From an uncultured Prevotellaceae bacterium (lineage in GTDB: Bacteria; Bacteroidota; Bacteroidia; Bacteroidales; Bacteroidaceae), in assembly GCA_900318885.1 (NCBI GenBank), contig ONMN01000046.1, forward strand, positions 1 through 34,759: 34,759 bases of DNA. The letters are read 5' to 3'. The translations under genes were made by a program, and so were the position numbers. A model generated the notes under the pieces. That model was not told the DNA's origin. It worked only from the letters and a program-made list of their open reading frames with translations, and did no database searches. Shown here one piece after another: positions 16,107-23,904 of this stretch (the stretch's first letter is position 1; each line of letters begins with the position of its first letter).

Positions 16107-16501
16107 TCATTTTTCCATATATGCCTTGACGCGGTCGGTTACGTTCTGCTTGAAGTTGTTGTAGAAGAAGCCGTAGTCGTGGAGGTGATAGCTCTCAGGA
16201 CGGAAGCCGGTCACGGTCGGATAGATGTAGAACACATCGACGGGCTTCAGGCTGTCGGCGGCGGTGGCGTCGAGCACGCCGTCCTTCACCATCGCGGCAG
16301 GAACGTCGAGCCAGCACTCGGCCTGGCTGTAGTCAATTACGGAGTCGTACTTCTCGATGCCGACGATGTACTGCGCGGCCTCCGGAATCTCGCCGATGCG
16401 CGAGGCTTCGCGGCTTGCTTGTTACTACTCTTGCATGAGCCAAACGTCATCGTCATCAGCATCATCGATGCGACAACCATAAATAGATGTTTCTGTTTCA
16501 T
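16107..16501 (-). pseudogene. Decayed lipoprotein gene of the DUF3089 type
   Basis: The ATG at 16501 opens a lipoprotein signal, MKQKHLFMVVASMMLMTM, ending in the lipobox FGSC. About ten codons later the frame is lost near 16430. In another frame the reading continues as IGEIPEAAQYIVGIEKYDSVIDY, a Trp-Leu-Asp segment, then KPVDVFYIYPT, the typical start of DUF3089 lipase-like proteins. This joins almost at once to YHLHDYGFFYNNFKQNVTDRVKAYMEK, which looks like the family's C-terminal end. The family usually has over 300 residues and only about 130 codons remain, so the core is missing. The promoter and terminator around it are intact. The family name is from recall. Confidence 0.75.
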
Positions 16502-16527
16502 GTTTTTCTATATTTTTAGTTCGGTTG

Positions 16528-16557
16528 CAAAGGTAACAAAAAAACGAGCCCACCAAA
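16528..16557 (-). promoter_or_regulatory. Promoter of the DUF3089 gene, embedded in a terminator
   Basis: TTTG (16557-16554), an 18-base spacer and TACCTTTG (16535-16528) on the minus strand. The TTTG lies in the loop of the dcu terminator. The spacer is one base shorter than the usual 19-21. The start codon follows after 26 bases. Confidence 0.78.
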
Positions 16558-16569
16558 CGATGAGCCCGT
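16538..16569 (-). terminator. Terminator of the dicarboxylate carrier gene, overlapping the next promoter
   Basis: On the minus strand a nine-pair stem (16569-16561 with 16552-16544, two G-U pairs) and the eight-base loop TCGTTTGG are followed by T (16543-16538, seven with the last stem base). It begins five bases after the dcu stop. Confidence 0.87.
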
Positions 16570-16573
16570 AAAA

Positions 16574-17905
16574 TTAGAAGAACACCATCGACAGGAGGTA
16601 TGCGACGATGGTCGAAGTCGTGACGCAGATGAGGCCCGGCATCATGAACGAGTGGTTGAGCAGGTATTTGCCGATGACGGTGGTGCCGGAGCGGTCGAAG
16701 TTGACGGTGGCGATATCCGACGGATAGTTGGGGATGAAGAAATATCCGTAAACCGACGGAAGTACGCCTAGCAGCACGGGACCGGCAATGCCTAGGGAGT
16801 AGGCCAGCGGCAACATGGCAACGACGACGGCACCCTGCGAATTGATGAGCACGGAGACGAGGAAGAACACCAGTGCGATGGACCACGGATAATCCTTGAC
16901 GATGTCGGTGAGCATGGCCTGCATAGTGTCCATATAGTTGGAGAAATAGGTGTCGGCGAGCCACGCGATACCGTAGATGGCGACGACGGCGACCATGCCG
17001 GACTGCCATACGGGGCCTGCGACGGCTTTCTTCGGCGATGCCTTGCAGAAGATGATCATCAGGGCAGCGGCGGAAATCATGACAATCTGGATGACGATGT
17101 TCATCTTCAGTGCTTTGCCGTCCCACGATGGCAGCAACGACGGTACAGCGGCAAACATGACGATGACTGCGAGGGCGAGCAGGAAGATATATACGGCGCG
17201 CTTGGCCTCGGGGGGAATATTCTTGTCGAGGGTGGTGGCACCACCGCCGAAGACGTAGTCGCGCATCAAGGGGTCGGCAATCTTACTCTGGAACACGGGG
17301 TCCTTGTCGAGGTCGAGTCCGCGATGGTAGGAGGCGGCAGCGGCAGCCATCAGACCACACAGACAGGCGGGGATGGAAACCATGAGCACGCGGGGGATGG
17401 TGATGTCGAAACCGTTGGCATTGGAGATGGTGACGAAGGCTACGACAGCGGCGGCAATAGGCGAGCAGGTGATGCCGACCTGTGAGGCAATGGATGCCAC
17501 GCCACAGGGTCGCTCAGGTCGGATGCCTTTCTTTAGCGCGATGTCGCAAACGATTGGCATTAGGGTATATACGACGTGTCCTGTGCCGACGAGAACCGTC
17601 AGGAAGAACGTACACAGCGGAGCGAGGAACGTGATGCGGTCGGGGTGTTTACGCAACAGTCGCTCGGCAATCTGGATGAGCCAGTCCATGCCGCCCGAGG
17701 CCTGCATGATGCCTGCACAGGTGACGGCTGCGATGATGATGTAGATGACGTCGGTAGGGGGAGAACCGGGTTTCAGACCGAAACCAAAGACTAGCAGTGC
17801 GAGTCCGATGCCCGAGATGGCGCCGAGTGCCAGACTGCCGTAACGTGAACCAACCCAGAGTGCTCCGAGCACAATCAAGAGTTGAAGAATCATTAAAATA
17901 CTCAT
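16574..17905 (-). CDS. Anaerobic C4-dicarboxylate transporter, DcuA/DcuB family
   Basis: Dcu carriers exchange fumarate, malate or aspartate for succinate across the inner membrane and serve fumarate respiration. The 443-residue protein has about ten to twelve membrane segments. It starts MSILMILQLLIVLGALWVGSRYG, then has GIMQASGGMDWLIQIAERLLRKHP and VGTGHVVYTLMPIVCDIALK, all typical of the family, and near the end YPSDIATVNFDRSGTTVIGKY. Length is as usual. Succinate is a main end product of Prevotella-type fermentation, so export is a fitting role. I cannot tell DcuA from DcuB. The promoter is fused with the agmatine deiminase terminator. Confidence 0.92.
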   Translation of the reverse strand: MSILMILQLLIVLGALWVGSRYGSLALGAISGIGLALLVFGFGLKPGSPPTDVIYIIIAAVTCAGIMQASGGMDWLIQIAERLLRKHPDRITFLAPLCTFFLTVLVGTGHVVYTLMPIVCDIALKKGIRPERPCGVASIASQVGITCSPIAAAVVAFVTISNANGFDITIPRVLMVSIPACLCGLMAAAAASYHRGLDLDKDPVFQSKIADPLMRDYVFGGGATTLDKNIPPEAKRAVYIFLLALAVIVMFAAVPSLLPSWDGKALKMNIVIQIVMISAAALMIIFCKASPKKAVAGPVWQSGMVAVVAIYGIAWLADTYFSNYMDTMQAMLTDIVKDYPWSIALVFFLVSVLINSQGAVVVAMLPLAYSLGIAGPVLLGVLPSVYGYFFIPNYPSDIATVNFDRSGTTVIGKYLLNHSFMMPGLICVTTSTIVAYLLSMVFF

Positions 17906-17948
17906 ACGTTTCTGTTGTTTTAAATTAGCTGTTCGATAGTTCTGGGTG

Positions 17949-17980
17949 CAAATATACGAATAAAAAACGAGCCGACCAAA
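17949..17980 (-). promoter_or_regulatory. Promoter of the dicarboxylate carrier gene, embedded in a terminator
   Basis: TTTG (17980-17977), exactly 20 bases, then TATATTTG (17956-17949) on the minus strand. The TTTG is in the loop of the agmatine deiminase terminator and the T-tract lies in the spacer. The start codon is 43 bases after the -7 box. Confidence 0.85.
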
Positions 17981-17988
17981 CTATCGGC
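17962..17988 (-). terminator. Terminator of agmatine deiminase, overlapping the next promoter
   Basis: On the minus strand GCCGA and TCGGC (17988-17984 with 17975-17971) close the eight-base loop TAGTTTGG. TCG and six T follow (17967-17962). The five-pair stem is short but GC-rich. Confidence 0.8.
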
Positions 17989-18004
17989 GTTTTTTTTCAA
18001 GTTC

Positions 18005-18952
18005 TTAGTAGTATTGCATGGTGCAGCAGTGGAGCGAGCCGTGCTGACGGATGACGGGACAGCAGTCGATGGGGACAATATCGCGGTCGGGGTAGGCGAG
18101 GGCGATGGTGCGGAGAGCCTCGGCGTCGAGGTCGGGCTGCGCGTAGGTAGGCACGAGGACGGCACTGTTGATGACGAGATAGTTGGCGTAGGTGGCCGGG
18201 AGACGGTCGTCACCATCATAGATGGGACGGGGGAGCGGGAGTCGTAGCAGACGATAGGGCCGGCCGTCGAGGGTGCGTAGGGTACGCAGTTCTTCTTCCA
18301 TCGTGAGGAGGTCGGGATGGTCTGTGTCAGCCCCTATATATAATAAGGTGTCGTCGGGACAGATGCGCACGAGGGTGTCGATGTGTCCGTCGGTGTCGTC
18401 GCCAATAAGACTGCCGTGGTTGATCCAGACGATGCGTTCGGCGCCCAGATACTGCTTCAGCCGGTCTTCTATCTGAGCCTGAGTGAGCGGCTGGTTACGG
18501 TGAGGGGCCATGAGACAGCAGGTGGTGGTAAACACGGTACCCTTGCCGTCGCTCTCGATGGAACCGCCCTCGAGGACGAAGTCGAGGTGGTCTTCATAGG
18601 TGCCGCGGACAAGGCCTTGCTCGTAGAGATGACGGTTGATGGCATTGTCGAGGGCGGCCTCGAACTTCTCGCCCCAGCCGTTGAAGCAGAAATCGAGGAG
18701 GACGAGTTCCCCATGATCTTCGACGGTAATGAATCCGTGGTCGCGGGCCCAGGTGTCGTTGGAGATAAACTCTTCCGGGGTGACGATGAGGAGGGGTTCG
18801 CGCTTGGCGATTTCACGTGCCATTTCTTCGTAGACGGCAGTGATTTCGGGCAGTATGGGTGCCCAGTCGGTGTCCTTGTGCGGCCATGTGAGTTGTACCA
18901 TGCTTTGTGGTTCCCATTCGGCCATCATGCGTCGTTTTGTCGTTTTCGTCAT
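18005..18952 (-). CDS. aguA: Agmatine deiminase family protein, shorter than usual
   Basis: The enzyme turns agmatine into N-carbamoylputrescine and ammonia, on the way to putrescine. The 315-residue protein is of the peptidyl-arginine-deiminase type. It has EWEPQSMVQLTWPH, NDTWARDHGFITV, VLEGGSIESDGKGTVFTT with the substrate-binding acids, GDDTDGHIDT with the catalytic His, and the catalytic Cys near the end in HGSLHC. Between LLIVTPEE and SNDTWARDHG relatives have, from recall, some 20 more residues. The present junction is in frame, so a product can be made. Such a short form is odd and may be another deletion of the kind seen in fabD and nuoB. The ATG is at 18952. Confidence 0.9.
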   Translation of the reverse strand: MTKTTKRRMMAEWEPQSMVQLTWPHKDTDWAPILPEITAVYEEMAREIAKREPLLIVTPEEFISNDTWARDHGFITVEDHGELVLLDFCFNGWGEKFEAALDNAINRHLYEQGLVRGTYEDHLDFVLEGGSIESDGKGTVFTTTCCLMAPHRNQPLTQAQIEDRLKQYLGAERIVWINHGSLIGDDTDGHIDTLVRICPDDTLLYIGADTDHPDLLTMEEELRTLRTLDGRPYRLLRLPLPRPIYDGDDRLPATYANYLVINSAVLVPTYAQPDLDAEALRTIALAYPDRDIVPIDCCPVIRQHGSLHCCTMQYY

Positions 18953-18970
18953 AGTTTTTTATTTTGCGTG

Positions 18971-19030
18971 CAAATTTACAAAATTTCTCTAAATTTTTCT
19001 CGCAAAACTCTAAACTTTTTTGTATCTTTG
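18971..19030. promoter_or_regulatory. Divergent promoters between aguA and the ABC ATPase gene
   Basis: TAAATTTG on the minus strand (18978-18971) suits aguA, and TATCTTTG on the plus strand (19023-19030) suits the ATPase gene. The region between is very A/T-rich. Clear -33 boxes at the right distance are not seen. The plus-strand RNA would start within a few bases of the ATG at 19042, giving an almost leaderless message. Confidence 0.55.
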
Positions 19031-19041
19031 CAAGCGATTTT

Positions 19042-19506
19042 ATGATTTTGGAATTACATAACATATCGATTGGCGCGTCGGTGCGCGGGGTGTCGGCAAC
19101 AGTCGGCACGGGCAGTGTGCTGGCTATCAGCGGTGAGCAGGGGACGGGCAAGACTACGCTACTGCGGGCACTGCTGGGATTCATTGCGACAGACGAGGGG
19201 CACATCAGCATCGATGGCGAACTGCTGACACCGTTGTCGGCACCGTATTTCCGTCGTCAGATGGCGTACGTGCCGCAGGGGTTGACGGTGCCTGAGGGCT
19301 ACGATGACGTGCCGACGGACTATATGCGACTGTTGGAGCATGGCGTGCACACAGGCAAACAGCTGATTATCATCGATGAGCCACCGACGCCGTTGAGCGA
19401 GGACGGCCGTATGCGTCGTGAACGCATGATCAGCGAGGCCGCAGAACGCGGTGCGACGGTGGTGGCCGTGAACACGAGTGTAACGCAAAACGTGGTGAGA
19501 CTATGA
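19042..19506 (+). CDS. Shortened ABC-type ATPase lacking the signature motif
   Basis: The 154-residue protein has the start of an ABC nucleotide-binding domain. Walker A is GEQGTGKTTLL near residues 33-43, followed by RALLGFIATDEGHISIDGELL and the Q-loop in MAYVPQGL. A Walker B follows in QLIIIDEPP. The helical domain and the LSGGQ signature between them are almost absent (about 25 residues against 60 or more), and no switch His is seen after Walker B. It could bind ATP but should not form the usual dimer site. The stop overlaps the ATG of the next gene (ATGA), so the two are coupled. It may be a natural reduced family or another deletion. Confidence 0.75.
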   Translation: MILELHNISIGASVRGVSATVGTGSVLAISGEQGTGKTTLLRALLGFIATDEGHISIDGELLTPLSAPYFRRQMAYVPQGLTVPEGYDDVPTDYMRLLEHGVHTGKQLIIIDEPPTPLSEDGRMRRERMISEAAERGATVVAVNTSVTQNVVRL

Positions 19507-19772
19507 AGACGCTATACCTTATTATATTATTAGGGTTGGTGGCGTGGAAGGGCTGGTTGGCCTTTGCGCGCGGTCGCCGACAATGGACGTCGGACATGGC
19601 GCAGTATCGCGGCCTGCAGGAATACCTGCTGGGCAATGGCGCTACCGTGGGCGAAGCACGACGTCCGTTCGTGAAGCGAGCTCTTTTGCGAGCCTTGAAA
19701 CCAATGGCCAAGCAGTGGCGCCTGTGGGCCATCGTCGCTGTGGTCGGCATATTAATATGGATTATTTTTTAA
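19503..19772 (+). CDS. Small membrane protein coupled to the ABC-like ATPase
   Basis: The protein has 89 residues. One membrane segment is at the N-terminus (LYLIILLGLVAWKGWLAFA), and another closes it (LWAIVAVVGILIWIIF). Between them is a basic loop with Arg-rich stretches. I do not recognise it. The ATG overlaps the ATPase stop by four bases, so a joint membrane complex is plausible. It is too small for a normal ABC permease. nrdD follows 24 bases later and may be co-transcribed. Confidence 0.7.
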   Translation: MKTLYLIILLGLVAWKGWLAFARGRRQWTSDMAQYRGLQEYLLGNGATVGEARRPFVKRALLRALKPMAKQWRLWAIVAVVGILIWIIF

Positions 19773-19796
19773 CTTAAAGCTATACACACAAGAAAT

Positions 19797-22028
19797 ATGA
19801 TTCAAACTGTTGTAAAGAGAGACGGACGCATCGTTGGATTCAACGAGCAAAAGATTATGGCCGCCATCCGCAAGGCCATGATGCACACGGACAAGGGCGA
19901 GGATGAGCGCCTGCTATACCAGATAACGGACCACATTGCCCAGCGTGGCGACAGCCAGATGACGGTGGAACAGATTCAGGACATGGTGGAGCTGGAACTG
20001 ATGAAGTCGAGCCGCAAGGACGTGGCGCAGAAGTACATTGCTTACCGTAACCAGCGCTCCATAGCCCGAAAGGCGAAGACGCGCGACGTGTTCCTGGACA
20101 TCGTGAACATCAAGAGCAACGACGTGACGCGCGAGAATGCGAATATGAACGCCGACACACCGGCAGGCATGATGATGAAGTTTGCCTCGGAGGCGACGAA
20201 GCCCTTCGTGGACGACTATTTGCTGTCACCGGAGAGCCGTGACGCCGTGGAGCACAACTATCTGCATGTCCACGACAAGGACTACTATCCTACGAAGTCG
20301 CTGACGTGCGTACAACATCCGCTGGACAATATCCTGACGCGCGGTTTCGTGGCAGGTCATGGTGCTTCGCGTCCGGCAAAGCGTATTGAAACGGCGAGCG
20401 TGCTGGCATGTATCTCGATGGAGTGTTGCCAGAACGAGATGCACGGTGGACAGGCCATTCCCGCGTTCGATTTCTATCTGGCACCGTATGTGCGACTGAC
20501 GTATATCGAGGAGTTGAAGTCGCTGGAGGAACTGAATGGTGAGGACTATAAGGACCTGTACGACGAGCCGCTGATAGACTATATCAAGAAACCGTTGGAC
20601 GGACTGACGGGTCGCGAGCGCGCCCAACAGCACGCCATCAACAAGACAGTGGGTCGTGTACATCAGGCTATGGAGGCGTTTATCCATAACATGAACACGA
20701 TACATTCGCGTGGCGGTAATCAGGTGGTGTTCTCAAGTATCAACTATGGTACCGATACTAGTGCCGAGGGTCGTTGCATCATGCGTGAAATATTGCTCTC
20801 GACTTATGAGGGCGTAGGTGGTGGCGAGACGGCCATCTTCCCCATTCAGATATGGAAGAAGAAGCGTGGCGTGAACTATCTGCCTGAAGACCGCAACTTC
20901 GACCTGTATCAGTTGGCATGCAAGGTTACGGCACGTAGGTTCTTCCCCAATTTCCTGAACCTCGACGCGACGTACAACCAAGACCCCGAGTGGCGTGCCG
21001 ACGACCCCAAGCGATACATCCACGAGGTGGCCACAATGGGCTGTCGCACGCGCGTGTTCGAGAACCGTTTCGGTCCCCGCACGAGCATTGGTCGCGGCAA
21101 TCTGTCGTTTACCACTATCAATATTGTGAAGCTCGCCATTGAGTGCATGGAGGAGAAGGACCTGCAGAAGCGTATCGGCATGTTCTTTGCCAAGTTGGAC
21201 AATATGCTGGAGGTGGCCGCCAAGCAGTTGGACGACCGCTACCAGTTCCAGAAGACGGCTTTTGCCAAGCAGTTCCCATTGCTGATGAAGAGTCTGTGGA
21301 TAGGTGCCGACAAGCTCGGCCCCACGGATACCATCGAGAGCGTCATCAATCAGGGTACGCTGGGTATCGGTTTCATCGGACTGGCTGAATGTCTCGTCGC
21401 ACTCACGGGTAAACATCACGGTGAGAGCCCGGAGGCGCAGGAACTGGGTTTGAAGATTGTGTCGTATATGCGTCAGCGCGTCAATGACTTCTGTGAGCGT
21501 TATCATCACAACTATTCTGTGCTTGCTACGCCCGCCGAGGGTCTGAGTGGCAAATTCACGAAGCGCGACCGCAAGCAGTTCGGCGTCATCCCTGGCGTCA
21601 CCGATCGCGACTACTATACCAATTCGAACCATGTGCCGGTATATTATAAATGTAGCGCACGACATAAGGCTGAGATTGAGGCACCGTATCACGAGATGAC
21701 GCGTGGCGGACACATCTTCTACGTCGAAATTGACGGCGATGCCACGCATAACCCGCAGGTCATCATGAGTGTGGTGGATATGATGGATCAGTTGAATATG
21801 GGCTATGGCAGTGTGAACCACAACCGCAACCGTTGTATGGACTGTGGATACGAGAATGCCGACGACCATCTGGAAAAATGTCCGAAGTGTGGAAGCACCA
21901 ATATCGACAAGTTGCAGCGCATCACGGGTTATCTGGTTGGAACGACCGACCGTTGGAACGCCGGTAAACTGGCCGAACTGAACGACCGCGTGACACACAT
22001 AGACCACGGTATGCAGGAATTATTCTAG
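19797..22028 (+). CDS. nrdD: Anaerobic ribonucleoside-triphosphate reductase
   Basis: NrdD makes dNTPs from NTPs without oxygen, using a glycyl radical. The 743-residue protein is complete. The N-terminal ATP cone (VVKRDGRIVGFNEQKIMAAIRKA) is the allosteric site. The active-site region includes HDKDYYPTKSLTCVQHPLD and NTIHSRGGNQVVFSSINYGTDT. A C-terminal zinc ribbon has CMDC and CPKC. The radical loop RITGYLVGTTDRW contains Gly711. nrdG, encoding the activase, follows after 48 bases that consist of a 9-base periodic repeat. The gene points to strictly anaerobic growth. Confidence 0.97.
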   Translation: MIQTVVKRDGRIVGFNEQKIMAAIRKAMMHTDKGEDERLLYQITDHIAQRGDSQMTVEQIQDMVELELMKSSRKDVAQKYIAYRNQRSIARKAKTRDVFLDIVNIKSNDVTRENANMNADTPAGMMMKFASEATKPFVDDYLLSPESRDAVEHNYLHVHDKDYYPTKSLTCVQHPLDNILTRGFVAGHGASRPAKRIETASVLACISMECCQNEMHGGQAIPAFDFYLAPYVRLTYIEELKSLEELNGEDYKDLYDEPLIDYIKKPLDGLTGRERAQQHAINKTVGRVHQAMEAFIHNMNTIHSRGGNQVVFSSINYGTDTSAEGRCIMREILLSTYEGVGGGETAIFPIQIWKKKRGVNYLPEDRNFDLYQLACKVTARRFFPNFLNLDATYNQDPEWRADDPKRYIHEVATMGCRTRVFENRFGPRTSIGRGNLSFTTINIVKLAIECMEEKDLQKRIGMFFAKLDNMLEVAAKQLDDRYQFQKTAFAKQFPLLMKSLWIGADKLGPTDTIESVINQGTLGIGFIGLAECLVALTGKHHGESPEAQELGLKIVSYMRQRVNDFCERYHHNYSVLATPAEGLSGKFTKRDRKQFGVIPGVTDRDYYTNSNHVPVYYKCSARHKAEIEAPYHEMTRGGHIFYVEIDGDATHNPQVIMSVVDMMDQLNMGYGSVNHNRNRCMDCGYENADDHLEKCPKCGSTNIDKLQRITGYLVGTTDRWNAGKLAELNDRVTHIDHGMQELF

Positions 22029-22038
22029 GACGTCTGGA

Positions 22039-22076
22039 TGTTCTAGATAATCTAGATGTTCTAGAATCTCTAGACT
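22039..22076 (+). repeat. 9-base periodic repeat between nrdD and nrdG
   Basis: Four units of nine bases fit GAnnnTCTA or a close variant (22039-22074), plus GA. The period can be traced leftward into the last codons of nrdD (TTCTA at the stop). The repeat ends directly at the nrdG start codon. The same unit occurs before nuoI at 27639. Confidence 0.88.
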
Positions 22077-22574
22077 ATGATCAGAGTGTTGGATATCATA
22101 GAAGATACGATGGTGGACGGCCCGGGGTTTCGGACCTCCATCTATTGTGCCGGATGCCGCCATGCGTGCAAAGGTTGTCATAATCCGCAGTCGTGGGACT
22201 TCAAGGGTGGTCGCGAGATGACGACAGATGAACTCATGCGCATCATCATCGCCGATCCCTATGCCAATGTCACGTTCAGTGGTGGCGACCCGATGTACCA
22301 GTGTGACGGCTTCGCAGAACTGGCTCGCGCCATTCATGCACAGACCAACAAGGACATCTGGTGTTACACGGGTTTCACGTATGAGCAGCTCATTACTCGT
22401 GCACAACGCGAACTGCTCTATGAACTCGACGTATTGGTGGACGGACCTTTTGTTGAAAGTTTGCGCGACCCCGACCTGTTGTTTCGTGGTAGCAGCAACC
22501 AGCGGCTCATTGACGTGCAGAAATCGCTGTATGCCGGTGAAGTCGTCCTCTGGCAGCCGGATGTTGACATATAA
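22077..22574 (+). CDS. nrdG: Anaerobic ribonucleotide reductase activating protein
   Basis: NrdG is a radical SAM enzyme that makes the glycyl radical on NrdD. The 165-residue protein has the [4Fe-4S] motif with Cys27, Cys31 and Cys34 (GCRHACKGCHN), then NVTFSGGDPMYQ, which binds the methionine part of SAM, and the typical DIWCYTGFTYEQL and DVLVDGPFV. The start codon directly follows the 9-base repeat, so the ribosome binding site lies within the repeat or is absent. It works with the NrdD encoded just upstream. Confidence 0.96.
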   Translation: MIRVLDIIEDTMVDGPGFRTSIYCAGCRHACKGCHNPQSWDFKGGREMTTDELMRIIIADPYANVTFSGGDPMYQCDGFAELARAIHAQTNKDIWCYTGFTYEQLITRAQRELLYELDVLVDGPFVESLRDPDLLFRGSSNQRLIDVQKSLYAGEVVLWQPDVDI

Positions 22575-22609
22575 TGTAATGTATTGAGATTTTACAAACG
22601 AGATAGACT

Positions 22610-23362
22610 ATGAGACAGGCAATGATTCTTGCGGCGGGACTGGGAACTCGACTGAAACCGCTGACCGACACGATGCCCAAGGCACTGGTTCCGGTGGGAG
22701 GGACACCTTTGCTCGACCTGAACATCCGTAAGTTACAGGCACAGGGCTATGACCGCTTTGTGGTGAATATCCATCATTTCGCTCAGCAGATTGTCGACTA
22801 CGTGGCGCAGCAAGACTACGCACCGCTGGTACATTTCAGCGACGAGACGGACGGACTGTTGGAAACGGGTGGGGGACTAAAGAAGGCGGCACCGCTGTTT
22901 TTGGACGATACGCCCGTGCTGATTCATAATGTCGACATCCTCGATAATGTGGATTACGACTGGCTGGCCCGTCAGCATCAGCCTGACGAGGATGCGGTAC
23001 TACTGGTGAGTCCGCGGAAGACGAAGCGCTATCTGCTGTTCGACAATGCCATGCGGCTTATGGGTTGGAAGAATATTGAGACGGGAGAGATTAAGTCGCC
23101 GTATGAGTATATTCGTCGCACGGGACTCTCACAGCACGGAGAACCGCTGAATATGTTTGCCTTCTCCGGCATTCATTCGTTCTCGCCACGTTTGTTCCCG
23201 CTGATGGATAGGTTCCCCGACCGTTTCGGCATCATCGACTTCTACCTCTCGGTTTGTCACCGTTCGCGTATCGTCGGACTGTTGAAGGACGACCTTCGGA
23301 TCTTGGACGTTGGCAAACTGGATTCCCTCCATGATGCAGAACAGTTCCAAGCATCGCTCTAA
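22610..23362 (+). CDS. Sugar-1-phosphate nucleotidyltransferase, MurU-like
   Basis: The 250-residue protein has the nucleotidyltransferase fold. The nucleotide-binding start is MILAAGLGTRLKPLTDTMPKALVPVGG, then VNIHHFAQQIVDY, and the metal site with HNVDIL. ETGGGLKKAAPLF is typical of MurU-like enzymes, which use UTP or another NTP to activate MurNAc-1-phosphate in cell-wall recycling. A partner kinase, which is often adjacent, is not in the window, so the substrate remains open. It lies 35 bases after nrdG. Confidence 0.88.
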   Translation: MRQAMILAAGLGTRLKPLTDTMPKALVPVGGTPLLDLNIRKLQAQGYDRFVVNIHHFAQQIVDYVAQQDYAPLVHFSDETDGLLETGGGLKKAAPLFLDDTPVLIHNVDILDNVDYDWLARQHQPDEDAVLLVSPRKTKRYLLFDNAMRLMGWKNIETGEIKSPYEYIRRTGLSQHGEPLNMFAFSGIHSFSPRLFPLMDRFPDRFGIIDFYLSVCHRSRIVGLLKDDLRILDVGKLDSLHDAEQFQASL

Positions 23363-23505
23363 CAGCCTACTAATCATTGTGCTAACAGCCGATTTGTCGC
23401 ATTACGCTCTACAATAATGCCCCATGATTGCTGACACTTTGATATTTTAATGTTTTTTTAGAAAAAAAAGTTGTAATAAACTGCTGATATATTGAGATTA
23501 TTTCA

Positions 23506-23513
23506 TACCTTTG
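23506..23513 (+). promoter_or_regulatory. -7 box for the small XRE-type regulator
   Basis: TACCTTTG lies 43 bases before the ATG. No TTTG lies at the right distance. The remaining part of the gap 23363-23505 is A/T-rich and shows nothing else except two copies of TAACAGCC soon after the preceding stop. Confidence 0.65.
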
Positions 23514-23556
23514 CAGCCGATACGACATAGTAGAAACTAAATTTAAGGCTAAGAGT

Positions 23557-23769
23557 ATGAACATTGGTAAGCACATTGAAGAGATTTTAAGGAAGCAGGG
23601 CAAGTCAGCAGCTTGGTTAGCAACTCAGATTCCCTGCGAGCGTACGAACGTCTATAACATTTTCAAGCGTAAGAGTTTGGACGTACGCCTGCTGATGAGA
23701 ATCAGTGTAATTTTGGGCTACGACTTCTTTAAGGAACTGTCCGAAGAAGCCTTCCCTAAGTCGAAATGA
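23557..23769 (+). CDS. Small helix-turn-helix protein, XRE type
   Basis: The 70-residue protein is a single DNA-binding domain. KSAAWLATQIPCERTNVYNIFKRKSLDVRLLMRISVILGYDFF reads as a five-helix Cro/CI-like domain, with the turn around Ala-Thr-Gln-Ile-Pro and the recognition helix near ERTNVYNIFKRK. It ends soon after. It has its own -7 box and a strong terminator, so it is a single-gene unit directly upstream of the nuo operon. Whether it controls nuo is unknown. Confidence 0.85.
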   Translation: MNIGKHIEEILRKQGKSAAWLATQIPCERTNVYNIFKRKSLDVRLLMRISVILGYDFFKELSEEAFPKSK

Positions 23770-23772
23770 TAT

Positions 23773-23809
23773 AAGCCGCTGCCTCGAAAAGGTGGCGGCT
23801 TTTATTTTT
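23773..23809 (+). terminator. Terminator after the XRE-type gene
   Basis: An 11-pair stem, 23773-23783 with 23791-23801 and two G-T wobbles, encloses a seven-base loop and is followed by TTATTTTT. It separates this gene from the nuo promoter. Confidence 0.88.
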
Positions 23810-23857
23810 CTTTTGTACTTTTTTCATATTTATGCCTTTTATTTGCGTTTTTTTTAG

Positions 23858-23865
23858 TACCTTTG
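23858..23865 (+). promoter_or_regulatory. -7 box of the nuo operon
   Basis: TACCTTTG lies 39 bases before the nuoA start. A TTTG is present at 23842 but only 12 bases upstream, too close for the usual spacing. No other promoter is apparent in the ten-gene operon. Confidence 0.65.
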
Positions 23866-23904
23866 CACACAAATTGAATTCAATACTATAATTTGTAATT
23901 TTTT

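Noticed and set aside
16425-17126. Open frame of 233 codons on the minus strand, overlapping the Dcu gene
   Set aside because: Very rich in Arg and His, out of frame with the Dcu gene, and runs through the terminator-promoter element.
20733-22007. Open frame of 424 codons on the minus strand, opposite nrdD
   Set aside because: Full overlap with a complete nrdD, no start signal and no domain; a mirror frame.
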